Assembly: GCA_047632015.1 (NCBI GenBank)
Contig: JBLIBC010000069.1
Coordinates: forward strand, 1 to 10,855
DNA: 10,855 bases
Reading direction: 5' to 3'
Source: JBLIAZ01 sp047632015
Lineage (GTDB): Bacteria > Bacteroidota > Bacteroidia > Flavobacteriales_C > GCA-002722245
Shown here: one piece after another, positions 1-7,035 of the stretch
Numbering within the stretch: the first letter of the stretch is position 1
How the letters are laid out: every line of letters starts with the position of its first letter
Translations under genes and position numbers: made by a program
The notes under the pieces: model-generated
What the model was told of the DNA's origin: nothing
Database searches by the model: none
What the model saw: only the letters and a program-made list of their open reading frames with translations

Positions 1-470
1 AAGTACTTGGTGTATCCCGAATGTTCGTTATCCACAAAAGAAAGACTATTAATGTTGAATTTTTTTACGGTCAATGTATCACCCGGAAGGTAATCATGGT
101 CTTGTTTCTTTAAGTACACCATGTATTTGGAATCGTTGATTTTTGTGACAAAATTTAACTGTTTCCTATTTTGTTTTTTCAAGGAGCAAATGATGATTTC
201 GCCATGTAGGTTTTTAGTGGGAACATTGGTGTCATTCTTAATTTGAGAGGAAATTGGCTTGTAAGAAAACAAGCCTGTTGTCAAGCATATTATTGAAATC
301 AGTGAGTATTGCCATCGAAGGACATGAAAAGCAGTTAATAGCACAAGAGAAAGCAATACAGTTGCAAGAAGAGCAAATTTGAAGCCGATTGAAACGTAGT
401 TACACAGAATAATTCCGCATAAGTATGGAACAAGGAACCTGACAATGGGAATTTTATAACAAGAATCCAA
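1..470 (-). CDS. comEC: ComEC/Rec2-type DNA uptake channel, N-terminal part (truncated by window edge)
   Basis: Reading the minus strand from a TTG at 470 gives 156 open codons that leave the window at base 1. The product opens with a short polar stretch, then KIPIVRF and three hydrophobic segments at about residues 11-27, 31-50 and 54-70. A soluble beta-rich part follows, with PGDTL at 129-133. This is the layout of the N-terminal DUF4131 and OB-fold part of Bacteroidota ComEC, the inner-membrane channel that carries single-stranded DNA into the cytoplasm during transformation. An in-frame TAA lies three codons upstream of the TTG, and the only in-frame ATG is deep in the fold (residue 117), so TTG is the sensible start. 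The gene follows the SpoIID-like gene after 61 bases, so it is probably in the same transcript. The channel and metallo-beta-lactamase domains lie outside the window, so intactness cannot be judged. Confidence 0.8.
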   Translation of the reverse strand, partial: MDSCYKIPIVRFLVPYLCGIILCNYVSIGFKFALLATVLLSLVLLTAFHVLRWQYSLISIICLTTGLFSYKPISSQIKNDTNVPTKNLHGEIIICSLKKQNRKQLNFVTKINDSKYMVYLKKQDHDYLPGDTLTVKKFNINSLSFVDNEHSGYTKY

Positions 471-531
471 TGTTGTTTACTTTAAAACAACAAAGATTAA
501 TAATAAATTTTAAGAAATATAAAAAATAATA

Positions 532-1671
532 TTATTCTTGAAAAAACTTCAAAGCTTTACGATTGATGATGTGAATGCCCTTGTAGTAATATTTTAATAT
601 ATCCACATAGCCATAACCTTGGTTTGCCATTTCCATACCTCCTTGTTGACAAAGCCCAACTCCATGTCCATAGCCTCTACCGTATAAAACGGCACTGTCT
701 CCTTTTTCTTCAATGTAAAAGTAAGTAGACCGCAGCTTTAAGTCCCTTCGCATTTTGGTAAGAGGAACGGAAAGAAAATAATTGCTGTCATTCCTTTGGT
801 CCACTTGACATAAAGTGAACATGTCGTCTTCCACTTTCTCCGCTACATTGTACCTGCCAAAATAGGAGTGAAGTTTGGTTTTTGGGATAGATTTTTTCCA
901 TAATGCTGACGATGATCTCAGACAAAACGAATCTTTCACACATCGCAAATAGTTCAGTTTTTTATTCCAAACATCCTCTGAATTGCACGTTTGTCCTCCA
1001 CAATTTGAGTGAAAAATAGTGTTAATTAAATTCAATTCATCATCAACGACAACTAAGGAATTAGTGGCGATAGTTGTTTCGTAAATGTCATCTTTTGTAC
1101 ACTTGTGGTGGTACACTTGGCAATGGACTTTGTCACATACGTTGAACCCTTCCGTGGTGTGCCGGTTGATGTTTTTCAAAGCGTATGTTCTGGATAATAT
1201 TGCTTGTAGCTTGTAAAATTCAGCAGGTAATCGATAGCCAGCTTCACCCTCTACGACTGAGGAAACATAGTTTTCCAAGTTGACTTCGTTTATTAGTTTT
1301 AAGCTGTTTGTTTTTTGGCCAACTTCCAAGTCGTCGTCATAAGATTGATCTTTGTGGAATTTAGTACTTAGTAAAAAATGATTGACATAGTCTTGTCCTT
1401 TTAATTTAAATGTGGTTGCCACATAAACACTGTCATACAGTTGTAATTTCACTTTTTTACCAAATGAAAAATGAATTTTTTGATTTTTTTGAAGTGTTGC
1501 AATGTACTTCCCGTCCCCATATAGTCGGTATGTACCGCGGTTTACCTTAAAATGGCTATAATATACTTTGTCCTTGTGCAGCAATCCTACACGAACTGGC
1601 TGTTCATTAGCTAATCCAGCTAAAGTGAACGGCAATAAAAACAGCAGAATACTATATTTTAACATCCTCAT
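532..1671 (-). CDS. Secreted SpoIID/LytB-domain protein (putative peptidoglycan lytic enzyme)
   Basis: This 379-residue protein begins with a signal peptide (about residues 1-21, ending in LAGLA). After a beta-rich N-terminal part comes a SpoIID/LytB core: NLENYVSSVVEGE at 131-143 followed by KLQAILSRTYALK at 154-166. A CQVYHH stretch is at 184-189, HSNCGGQT at 221-228, and the C-terminal GYGHGVGLCQQGG at 333-345. In the family, the Glu matching E143 is the proposed catalytic acid of a lytic transglycosylase that cuts glycan strands lacking stem peptides. The protein is unusually rich in cysteine (nine after the signal peptide). H171, C179, H183 and C184 could form the zinc site reported for a clostridial SpoIID; that is inference. 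The start overlaps lpxB by 20 bases; a second ATG two codons in (1665) is equally possible. It probably acts in the periplasm on the cell wall, not in sporulation. Confidence 0.85.
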   Translation of the reverse strand: MRMLKYSILLFLLPFTLAGLANEQPVRVGLLHKDKVYYSHFKVNRGTYRLYGDGKYIATLQKNQKIHFSFGKKVKLQLYDSVYVATTFKLKGQDYVNHFLLSTKFHKDQSYDDDLEVGQKTNSLKLINEVNLENYVSSVVEGEAGYRLPAEFYKLQAILSRTYALKNINRHTTEGFNVCDKVHCQVYHHKCTKDDIYETTIATNSLVVVDDELNLINTIFHSNCGGQTCNSEDVWNKKLNYLRCVKDSFCLRSSSALWKKSIPKTKLHSYFGRYNVAEKVEDDMFTLCQVDQRNDSNYFLSVPLTKMRRDLKLRSTYFYIEEKGDSAVLYGRGYGHGVGLCQQGGMEMANQGYGYVDILKYYYKGIHIINRKALKFFQE

Positions 1672-2746
1672 ATATCTCTTCAGCTACTCTTTTTGAAGCG
1701 CCAGGCAAACCCATTATTTTTTGTAGTTCAGCGTACTCTGTCAACATTTTTTCTCGGGCTATTCCTTGGTTTAAAGCTTGTAAATGTTTCAACACTTCCT
1801 TGGTATTCATGTCCTCTTGGATGAGTTCTTTTACTACTTCTTTGTCCATGATCAAGTTCACTAAACTGATGAACTTAATTTTAACTAATGCTTTTGCAAT
1901 CCAAACTGTCAAGGTATGAGCCTTGTAACAAACTACTTGTGGCACATTAAATAAAGCAGTTTCCAAAGTAGCCGTTCCACTAGTTACAAGTGCTATGTGT
2001 GCTTGGTTTAACAATTGGTAAGTGTTGTCGTAAATCACTTCAAAACCGGCATCAGTAGCACTTTGATAAAAGCTTTTCGGTAAATTACTTACCCCGGCCA
2101 CTACCACTTTAACATTTTGCATTTGTTTTGCCGAGTCAATCATGACAGGCAGTATTTTTGACACTTCCATTTTTCGACTGCCAGGGAGTAAAGCAAGTAT
2201 CGGCTGTGCTGTTTCGATTATAGTTTGTTCTTCTTTTTTGAAGTCTTCGATGGCGTCAAGCAAGGGGTTTCCTACATATTTTGTAGTGTAGTCATGCTTT
2301 TTGTAAAAGTCTTCTTCAAAAGGAAGTATCAAGTACAATTGATCCACCCAAGCTTTTATTTTTTTAATTCTTGACGCTTTCCACGCCCATACTTTAGGGG
2401 AAATATAATAGTAAACCTTGATCCCAAGTTCATGAGCTAATTTTGCCATCCGCAAGTTAAATCCAGGATAATCAATCAAAACCAATGCGTCAGGTTCATA
2501 AGCTTTTATGTCTTGCTGTACCTTTTTTATGTTGGCTGAAATGGTTCGAATGTTCATCAATACTTCAACGAATCCCATGAAGCTCATGTCTTTTACATGA
2601 GAGCATATATTAGCATCTTCCTTCAACATCAAGTCACCACCGCAAAAACGAAATTCAGCGTCAGCATCTAGCACCTTAAGTTGTTTCATGAGTTTTGACC
2701 CATGAAGATCTCCAGAAATTTCGCCCGCTATGATATAGTACTTCAT
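1652..2746 (-). CDS. lpxB: Lipid-A-disaccharide synthase LpxB
   Basis: LpxB is the GT19-family glycosyltransferase that joins UDP-2,3-diacylglucosamine to lipid X, giving the lipid A disaccharide at the inner face of the inner membrane. The 364-residue length is normal. Hallmarks are GEISGDLHG at 8-16, FCGG at 34-37, the membrane-contacting FMGFVEVL at 57-64, IDYPGFN at 91-97, YYISPKVWAWK at 113-123, YVGNPLLDA at 157-165, LLPGSR at 186-191, the nucleotide-sugar site SGTATLE at 256-262, and NLIMDKEVVKELIQ at 297-310. The ATG lies 12 bases after the stop of the small membrane protein gene, and the 3' end overlaps the SpoIID-like gene by 20 bases, so translational coupling is likely. Presence of lpxB indicates a lipid-A-containing, Gram-negative outer membrane. 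Confidence 0.97.
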   Translation of the reverse strand: MKYYIIAGEISGDLHGSKLMKQLKVLDADAEFRFCGGDLMLKEDANICSHVKDMSFMGFVEVLMNIRTISANIKKVQQDIKAYEPDALVLIDYPGFNLRMAKLAHELGIKVYYYISPKVWAWKASRIKKIKAWVDQLYLILPFEEDFYKKHDYTTKYVGNPLLDAIEDFKKEEQTIIETAQPILALLPGSRKMEVSKILPVMIDSAKQMQNVKVVVAGVSNLPKSFYQSATDAGFEVIYDNTYQLLNQAHIALVTSGTATLETALFNVPQVVCYKAHTLTVWIAKALVKIKFISLVNLIMDKEVVKELIQEDMNTKEVLKHLQALNQGIAREKMLTEYAELQKIMGLPGASKRVAEEIYEDVKI

Positions 2747-2758
2747 TGATGACTTTTC

Positions 2759-3097
2759 TTATAACATTTTCATAGCAAAATAAATGATTGCGTACACCAT
2801 GGTGCTGTATATCATACCTCTTGCAATCCAGTCTTTTTTCTTTTTTAGTAGCCAAAAGAAGACAGGTAAATTACTTAAAGCACACAGGCTTAAGAAAGTC
2901 GGGAATTGCATTTCGTGTGTTAACAATGTAGTGTAAAAATCCCAAAAATGAAACGCGCCTCCATCAGGATATTGAGGCCTTCTGTGATTGAAAATCAAAA
3001 AGCAAATTAAGGGACTAAAAACAACGGGAACCACAGCTCCCAATGCTATTCCCTTTTTTATTTGTTTTTTAAAATGAGCTACTTGTGGATTTTTCAT
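2759..3097 (-). CDS. Small membrane protein of unknown function between surE and lpxB
   Basis: I do not recognise a named family. The 112-residue protein has a basic amphipathic N-terminus (FKKQIKKG at 9-16) and three probable transmembrane helices at about 16-37, 65-85 and 93-110. A polar loop with HRRPQYPDGG at 38-47 separates the first two, and KKKK at 85-88 probably marks the cytoplasmic side. Its ATG overlaps the surE stop in an ATGA junction and its stop lies 12 bases before lpxB, so it is almost certainly cotranslated with both. The tight packing and ordinary codon use argue for a real gene. As I recall, small membrane proteins occupy this slot in related Bacteroidota genomes. A role near lipid A synthesis is only a guess from position. 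Confidence 0.85.
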   Translation of the reverse strand: MKNPQVAHFKKQIKKGIALGAVVPVVFSPLICFLIFNHRRPQYPDGGAFHFWDFYTTLLTHEMQFPTFLSLCALSNLPVFFWLLKKKKDWIARGMIYSTMVYAIIYFAMKML

Positions 3098-3873
3098 TCA
3101 AAAGATTTTAAGTCGGCTATTGCTTCATGAGCAGTTAAATCAAACATAGTTGGAACGACTGACACATAATTATTTTCTAAGGCCCAAATATCGGTGTCCG
3201 TTCCGTCATCCTGGTTGTTAAATTTTCCCGCTAGCCAGTAATAGCTGTTGCCCATTGGGTCTTTTCTTTCTTGAAAATCTTTTTCCCAAAATGCTTTTGC
3301 TTGACGACATATTTTGATGCCCTTAATTTCCTCAGCAGGAATTGCAGGGATGTTGACGTTTAAGCAATAATTTTTTAAGCTTCCTTTTTTAAGGGTATTC
3401 TTTACGATTGATTTTACTATGTTTTCACAAGCTTTAAAGTCGGCATCCAAAGAGTGATTGCACAGCGAGAAACCAATTGACGGAATCCCTTCAATAGCGC
3501 CTTCAATAGCAGCACTCATGGTTCCTGAATATATTACATTAATCGACGAATTAGATCCATGATTTATTCCTGAAACCACTAAATCCACAGTCCTTCCGTT
3601 GGCAACTACTTCCGTTCCAAATTTTACGCAATCGACTGGTGTTCCACTGCACGAGTACTCTTCCACGTTGGCGTATTCACCGTTGTGTTTTGTGAATCTT
3701 AAAGTGGAATCAATGGTAATAGCGTGTCCCATTCCCGACATGCTCTTATTTGGCGCCACCACAAACACATCACCAAGATCTAACATGAAACCAATTAAAG
3801 CCCGTATTCCTGGAGCAGTGATTCCATCGTCGTTTACCACCATGATTAGTGGTTTTTTTATCGTTTCAGACAT
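3094..3873 (-). CDS. surE: 5'/3'-nucleotidase SurE
   Basis: SurE is a metal-dependent cytoplasmic phosphatase acting on nucleoside 5'- and 3'-monophosphates and, in some species, short polyphosphates. The family core is complete: the metal-binding VNDDGI at 13-18 (D15 and D16), APNKSMSGMGHA at 40-51 with the conserved serines, SGTPVDCV at 76-83, VVSGINHGSN at 99-108 containing the metal-ligand Asn104, and YSGTMSAAIEGA at 115-126. The C-terminus has DTDIWALENNYVSVVP at 226-241, typical of the family. Length (259) is normal. It is the first gene of the minus-strand cluster, sharing a 4-base ATGA overlap with the next gene, and it faces a divergent plus-strand gene across 126 bases. The ATG at 3873 is supported by the DDG motif lying at the usual distance from the N-terminus. 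Confidence 0.97.
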   Translation of the reverse strand: MSETIKKPLIMVVNDDGITAPGIRALIGFMLDLGDVFVVAPNKSMSGMGHAITIDSTLRFTKHNGEYANVEEYSCSGTPVDCVKFGTEVVANGRTVDLVVSGINHGSNSSINVIYSGTMSAAIEGAIEGIPSIGFSLCNHSLDADFKACENIVKSIVKNTLKKGSLKNYCLNVNIPAIPAEEIKGIKICRQAKAFWEKDFQERKDPMGNSYYWLAGKFNNQDDGTDTDIWALENNYVSVVPTMFDLTAHEAIADLKSFE

Positions 3874-3884
3874 GCTTGTAAAAG

Positions 3885-3918
3885 TAAAAATAAGTGATCA
3901 TATTTTCAGGGTGCAAAA
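3885..3918 (-). promoter_or_regulatory. Candidate Bacteroidota promoter for the surE cluster
   Basis: On the minus strand TTTTG (3918-3914) is followed after 21 bases by TATTTTTA (3892-3885), close to the Bacteroidota -33 TTTG and -7 TAnnTTTG elements. The predicted start would fall near 3878, leaving a leader of only a few bases before the surE ATG at 3873. AT-rich sequence produces such matches often, so this is tentative. Confidence 0.3.
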
Positions 3919-3939
3919 GGCTGGAATATCACAAGGGTA

Positions 3940-3971
3940 TTGTTTACAAGTTAGCCACGAGTGTATTTTCC
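3940..3971 (+). promoter_or_regulatory. Candidate promoter for the paralog pair at 4000-6485
   Basis: TTG at 3940-3942 and TATTTTCC at 3964-3971 are separated by 21 bases, a partial match to the Bacteroidota TTG / TAnnTTTG pattern. A start near 3978 would give a leader of about 22 bases to the ATG at 4000. The last two bases of the -7 box do not fit the consensus. Confidence 0.25.
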
Positions 3972-3999
3972 ATTGAATAAATGATATTAACTTCACAAC

Positions 4000-5199
4000 A
4001 TGAAATTCAGTGTGCATACAAAATCAATTGTCAATTTTCGATTGCTAGTTTATGGGTTTTTCTTCTTAGCTGCTAACACGTTGGTTTCTCAAAGTGGTAT
4101 AAAGCCTATAGACTCAGGTGAATTTATGAAGGGTCAAGTATTGTTGATGGATTCAGTTACCGATCCATATTCTGAAAAAGTAAGGTTTATCGGCCTAAAC
4201 AGGAACGACACCGTAGTTTTTGGAGTAAATGAAATAGAATCTTACGTTATTGATACAGTTAGGTTTGAAAAGATATATCTGCCTCCAGAAATGGGAATCA
4301 AAGGACAAGTTTTTGCGGCTCATAAAATTAATGGTTGTATTTCATTGTATGAATATCGGTTACATGGCCGCACTGTTTTTTTACCTAAAAAGAAAATCAA
4401 CAATGTGGTGAATTTGGCCTCCAATAAACTTCGAAAAAGTGGGTATAAGTTTTTTAAAGAGCATCAAGGGATTGCTCAAAAATTTAAGGCTGGAGAATAT
4501 ACATCAGATAGCATTCTTTTAGCTGTTAAAAAGTACAATGATTGGATAGTTAGTGAACACAGAGAATGTAAGTATAATAGGGCTACTGGACATGTAAAAT
4601 GGTGGGAAAATGTAAACGCAGACATAATAATATCTGGTGTGTATGACAATTTAATGAGCGGATACTATGGTGATGCATTCAACCATGGTGGTGGGTATGA
4701 TGTGGGTTTAAAAGTAGATTTATACAGGCACCTGTTTTCTGTTAAATACACTTATGGAGGTTTATATTTCAGGAAAAGAAATAACATTGGAACCTTGTCC
4801 TATTTGAATGTGAATTCACATGCTTTAGGCGCAAGATTAAATCTATTGAAAAACAAAAACCCTTTTAATACACGTTATTTCTTTGGAAACTATCACTTGT
4901 TTACGTCCAAGTATAATGTTCAACCAGTAGCGTGTGAAGGTGATGTACATAATTATGCGCAAGCATTTGGAACAGCAGCTGAATTTGGAGTAGGGTTACG
5001 CAAGGGAAGTATGCACTTAGCAGTGTCCTATATGCGATTTAAGAATACAAGGAACGATTTATTGTACAATGAATTGTCTTTTCCTGAAGGGTATGAAAAT
5101 AACTTACCAGACGAAAAGGAAGTGTTTGGCTCTATCAATGTATCTGTTGGTTTTGATATTTCCTTGGTGCCTCTAATTAGAGAATATATTCAGTTTTGA
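4000..5199 (+). CDS. Secreted protein of unknown function, first of two tandem paralogs, probable outer-membrane barrel at C-terminus
   Basis: This 399-residue protein has a basic start and a hydrophobic core at about 13-29, ending near VSQ, consistent with Sec export. The N-terminal domain (about 38-185) has MKGQVLLMD at 43-51, an alternating polar/hydrophobic run to about 90, ISLYEY at 114-119, and a charged helical part ending in KKYNDW at 177-182. From about 205 on, alternating aromatic and polar residues suggest beta strands (for example YDVGLKVDLY at 233-242 and RYFFGNYHLF at 292-301). The chain ends in IREYIQF, with the terminal Phe common in outer-membrane barrels. It shares KGQV, SLYxY and KYNVxP in the same order with the next gene, so the two are diverged paralogs. 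I cannot name a function. Location in the outer membrane is inferred from pattern, not from a recognised family. Confidence 0.85.
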   Translation: MKFSVHTKSIVNFRLLVYGFFFLAANTLVSQSGIKPIDSGEFMKGQVLLMDSVTDPYSEKVRFIGLNRNDTVVFGVNEIESYVIDTVRFEKIYLPPEMGIKGQVFAAHKINGCISLYEYRLHGRTVFLPKKKINNVVNLASNKLRKSGYKFFKEHQGIAQKFKAGEYTSDSILLAVKKYNDWIVSEHRECKYNRATGHVKWWENVNADIIISGVYDNLMSGYYGDAFNHGGGYDVGLKVDLYRHLFSVKYTYGGLYFRKRNNIGTLSYLNVNSHALGARLNLLKNKNPFNTRYFFGNYHLFTSKYNVQPVACEGDVHNYAQAFGTAAEFGVGLRKGSMHLAVSYMRFKNTRNDLLYNELSFPEGYENNLPDEKEVFGSINVSVGFDISLVPLIREYIQF

Positions 5200-6485
5200 T
5201 GAGAATTGCTATTACATACTTGTTTGTCATGCTGCTTGGAACTGTTCACGCTCAAGATTTTGTTGTTTTGACAAATAATGATACCATAAAGGGACAAGTG
5301 CGGTTTAATAATTTGGCAAATAGTTTATCATTTGTCGAGGTTCTTCAGGGGGATAGTGCGTTATATTTTAATAAAGATACTATAGCGACATACCAGCGAG
5401 GGAGAGAGGAGTTTATTAGTAAGTCAGTAGTAACTAATGGAATTATTTCAAAACGGATGTATAAAATTGAGGTGTACAGGGAATTTTTTAGCCTGTACAG
5501 TTACCTCGTCAATGGTGAAATTTACTACCTGATTGTAAATCACAAGAAGAACAGAGAATTGAATGTTGGAAGTCGAAAATGGGAAAAATCTGTTTCAAAA
5601 TTCTTTAGAAAAAAAAGTGAACTGTCGTTAAAAATTAAAAGAAAAGAATATGCGTACAAAGACATGAAAAAAATAGTCGTTAATGCGAACAACCCTAACT
5701 CTACTGCACTGACTAACAAGGAGGTTTTTGGTAAAAGGGTAATAAAAGTTCCTATTTACAAAGGTGAAGGAGAGAAAAAGCAAATCAATTTAAGTTTGTC
5801 TCATCAAAAAGGATCACTCTCTAAGAGTGACAGTGGTGGAAACGGAGAAGAATACTATGAAGAGAACGAATGGTTTTTTTATAATATTGGCCTTAATACT
5901 GGGATGCAATACCAAAACAGCGAGTATTTTAGCAAGCTAGTTCCGGCAGGTCTTTCGTTGGGGTATGAAACTGATTTTGCTTTTTTTCAACGCTCTTTTT
6001 GGGTAGGGTGGCAGTACAACAGTACGTTATATCCGTACTTAAAGACCGGAAATTCATTTATAAGGAACAAAGGGTTTTTTAGTAGGCTGTTCATTGGTGA
6101 CTATTTCTATTTTCAGGCTGGTTATAATTGGGTACGACACAAGTACAATGTTTACCCTAAAGACGCTGAAATAGCTTGTAGTAACGTTAATCATGATGGA
6201 ATCACTGATTTTGAAACCACATTAGGAGCGGTGCAAATATTCAAATCGAAAACAAATTCATTTCAGTTAGGAATTGGAATTCACACAAAAGCGGAAGACA
6301 CAGGTATTATGTTCAATCACTTTCAAATTTTATTTAGTCAGTTTAAGCTTACTCCGCAGGTAAACAGTGTGAACTTTGATTTTGTCAATGATTCAGGACG
6401 AAGTTTATCGCTCATGCCGAGCAATCACAAAGTATGGTTAATAAGTTTAAAATTGGGGATTCGTACTTGGTGGGAGCCTTACTAA
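5199..6485 (+). CDS. Secreted protein of unknown function, second of two tandem paralogs
   Basis: The ATG at 5199 overlaps the previous stop by one base in a TGATG junction, the usual form of translational coupling; a TTG one codon upstream is possible but less likely. The 428-residue product has a clear signal peptide (1-19, cut after VHAQ or VHA). The N-terminal domain opens with VVLTNNDTIKGQV at 22-34 and has FFSLYSYLVNGEIYYL at 96-111. A basic helical part with KRKEYAYKDMKKI at 147-159 follows. A polar linker (about 164-224), absent or much shorter in the first paralog, leads to a beta-rich C-terminal part starting at NEWFFYNIGLNTG (223-235). KYNVYP at 315-320 matches the upstream paralog. 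The chain ends IRTWWEPY. The NGDTIKG-like opening resembles a group of uncharacterised Bacteroidota surface proteins; no function can be assigned. Confidence 0.85.
   Translation: MRIAITYLFVMLLGTVHAQDFVVLTNNDTIKGQVRFNNLANSLSFVEVLQGDSALYFNKDTIATYQRGREEFISKSVVTNGIISKRMYKIEVYREFFSLYSYLVNGEIYYLIVNHKKNRELNVGSRKWEKSVSKFFRKKSELSLKIKRKEYAYKDMKKIVVNANNPNSTALTNKEVFGKRVIKVPIYKGEGEKKQINLSLSHQKGSLSKSDSGGNGEEYYEENEWFFYNIGLNTGMQYQNSEYFSKLVPAGLSLGYETDFAFFQRSFWVGWQYNSTLYPYLKTGNSFIRNKGFFSRLFIGDYFYFQAGYNWVRHKYNVYPKDAEIACSNVNHDGITDFETTLGAVQIFKSKTNSFQLGIGIHTKAEDTGIMFNHFQILFSQFKLTPQVNSVNFDFVNDSGRSLSLMPSNHKVWLISLKLGIRTWWEPY
5469..5507 (+). repeat. Imperfect inverted repeat inside the second paralog
   Basis: TGTACAGG (5473-5480) and CCTGTACA (5492-5499) are perfect reverse complements around an 11-base loop. 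GAGG (5469-5472) can pair with CCTC (5504-5507) after a four-base bulge. The element is fully coding (around residues 91-103). Eight-base inverted repeats with short loops are expected a few times by chance in a window this size, so function is uncertain. Confidence 0.4.
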
Positions 6486-6497
6486 GGAGGGTCTTAA

Positions 6498-6956
6498 TTA
6501 TTTAACTCTTTTGTAAGTTCCTCCCAAATTAACAATGCTTGGAACTTTAGCGGAGTGATCAGTGATTACAATTGTATCAACAACGCTCCAGCTGTCGCTG
6601 GCAAAATCAAAAGTAAAATCAAGAAGTTCATAAGCAACATAGATGGAATCTCCTGATATCCATTTTTTTACTCGGTAATGCTCCATTTTAGTACTTTGAT
6701 CGATTAGAGACGCTTCATTAAAAGCTGATTTTTTTTCCCCTACTATGGTGGCCTTAGTATCAAAATGTATGCTTTTTCCGAACACATCAGAAAATGTTGT
6801 AATTTTTAAGGTGTCATTGTCTAACAAAAAAACGCCGTTTAATTGTGACGTCATTTCCGCCCTTTCATGGATCTGATTTGCCCCATCAGAAGAGTCACCA
6901 CATGAACATAAAAAAGTAAGAGCCAAAAAACTTAAAATTAAAGAGGTATTTTTCAT
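6498..6956 (-). CDS. Small lipoprotein of unknown function
   Basis: The 152-residue product starts with a lysine, a hydrophobic stretch (4-16) and a lipobox-like LCSC at 16-19 followed by GDSSDG. This suggests lipid attachment at Cys19 and a flexible acidic tether. The rest is a compact beta-rich domain: repeated short D-[TS]-[IL] segments such as DNDTLKI (46-52), SGDSIYVAY (101-109) and VVDTIVITD (125-133) look like strands of a small beta sandwich or lipocalin-like fold, ending in GGTYKR. I recognise no named family. It lies 79 bases downstream of the PAP2 gene on the same strand, with a possible promoter in the gap, and its stop faces the stop of the plus-strand paralog 12 bases away. Which membrane holds it cannot be read from the sequence. 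Confidence 0.8.
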   Translation of the reverse strand: MKNTSLILSFLALTFLCSCGDSSDGANQIHERAEMTSQLNGVFLLDNDTLKITTFSDVFGKSIHFDTKATIVGEKKSAFNEASLIDQSTKMEHYRVKKWISGDSIYVAYELLDFTFDFASDSWSVVDTIVITDHSAKVPSIVNLGGTYKRVK

Positions 6957-7016
6957 TTTAATACTTATTTGTGATAACTACTATGTAATGTTACTGATAA
7001 AGGGAAGGAAACGTTA

Positions 7017-7024
7017 CAAAAATA
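7017..7024 (-). promoter_or_regulatory. TAnnTTTG -7 box upstream of the lipoprotein gene
   Basis: On the minus strand this is TATTTTTG, a full match to TAnnTTTG. The nearest upstream TTG (7042-7040) is only 15 bases away, short for a -33 element. A start near 7010 would give a leader of about 54 bases. A chance match is quite possible. Confidence 0.3.
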
Positions 7025-7035
7025 GATGCTTATTA

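Noticed and set aside
256..275. 7-bp hairpin GGCTTGT/ACAAGCC within comEC
   Set aside because: It is coding, has no T-run on the sense strand, and repeats of this size are common by chance.
3599..3976. Plus-strand 125-codon open frame
   Set aside because: It lies mostly opposite surE, whose motifs are complete, and the encoded protein has no recognisable domain or plausible start context.
5196..5198. TTG as start of the second paralog
   Set aside because: The ATG at 5199 is in frame one codon later, forms a standard TGATG junction, and gives the cleaner signal peptide.
5814..5830. 7-bp hairpin TCACTCT-CTA-AGAGTGA in the linker of the second paralog
   Set aside because: It encodes a serine-rich linker and no T-run follows; several are expected by chance.
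6484..6490. AAGGAGG, a strong Shine-Dalgarno-like sequence just after the second paralog
   Set aside because: No plus-strand start codon and reading frame follow it; the next gene is on the minus strand.
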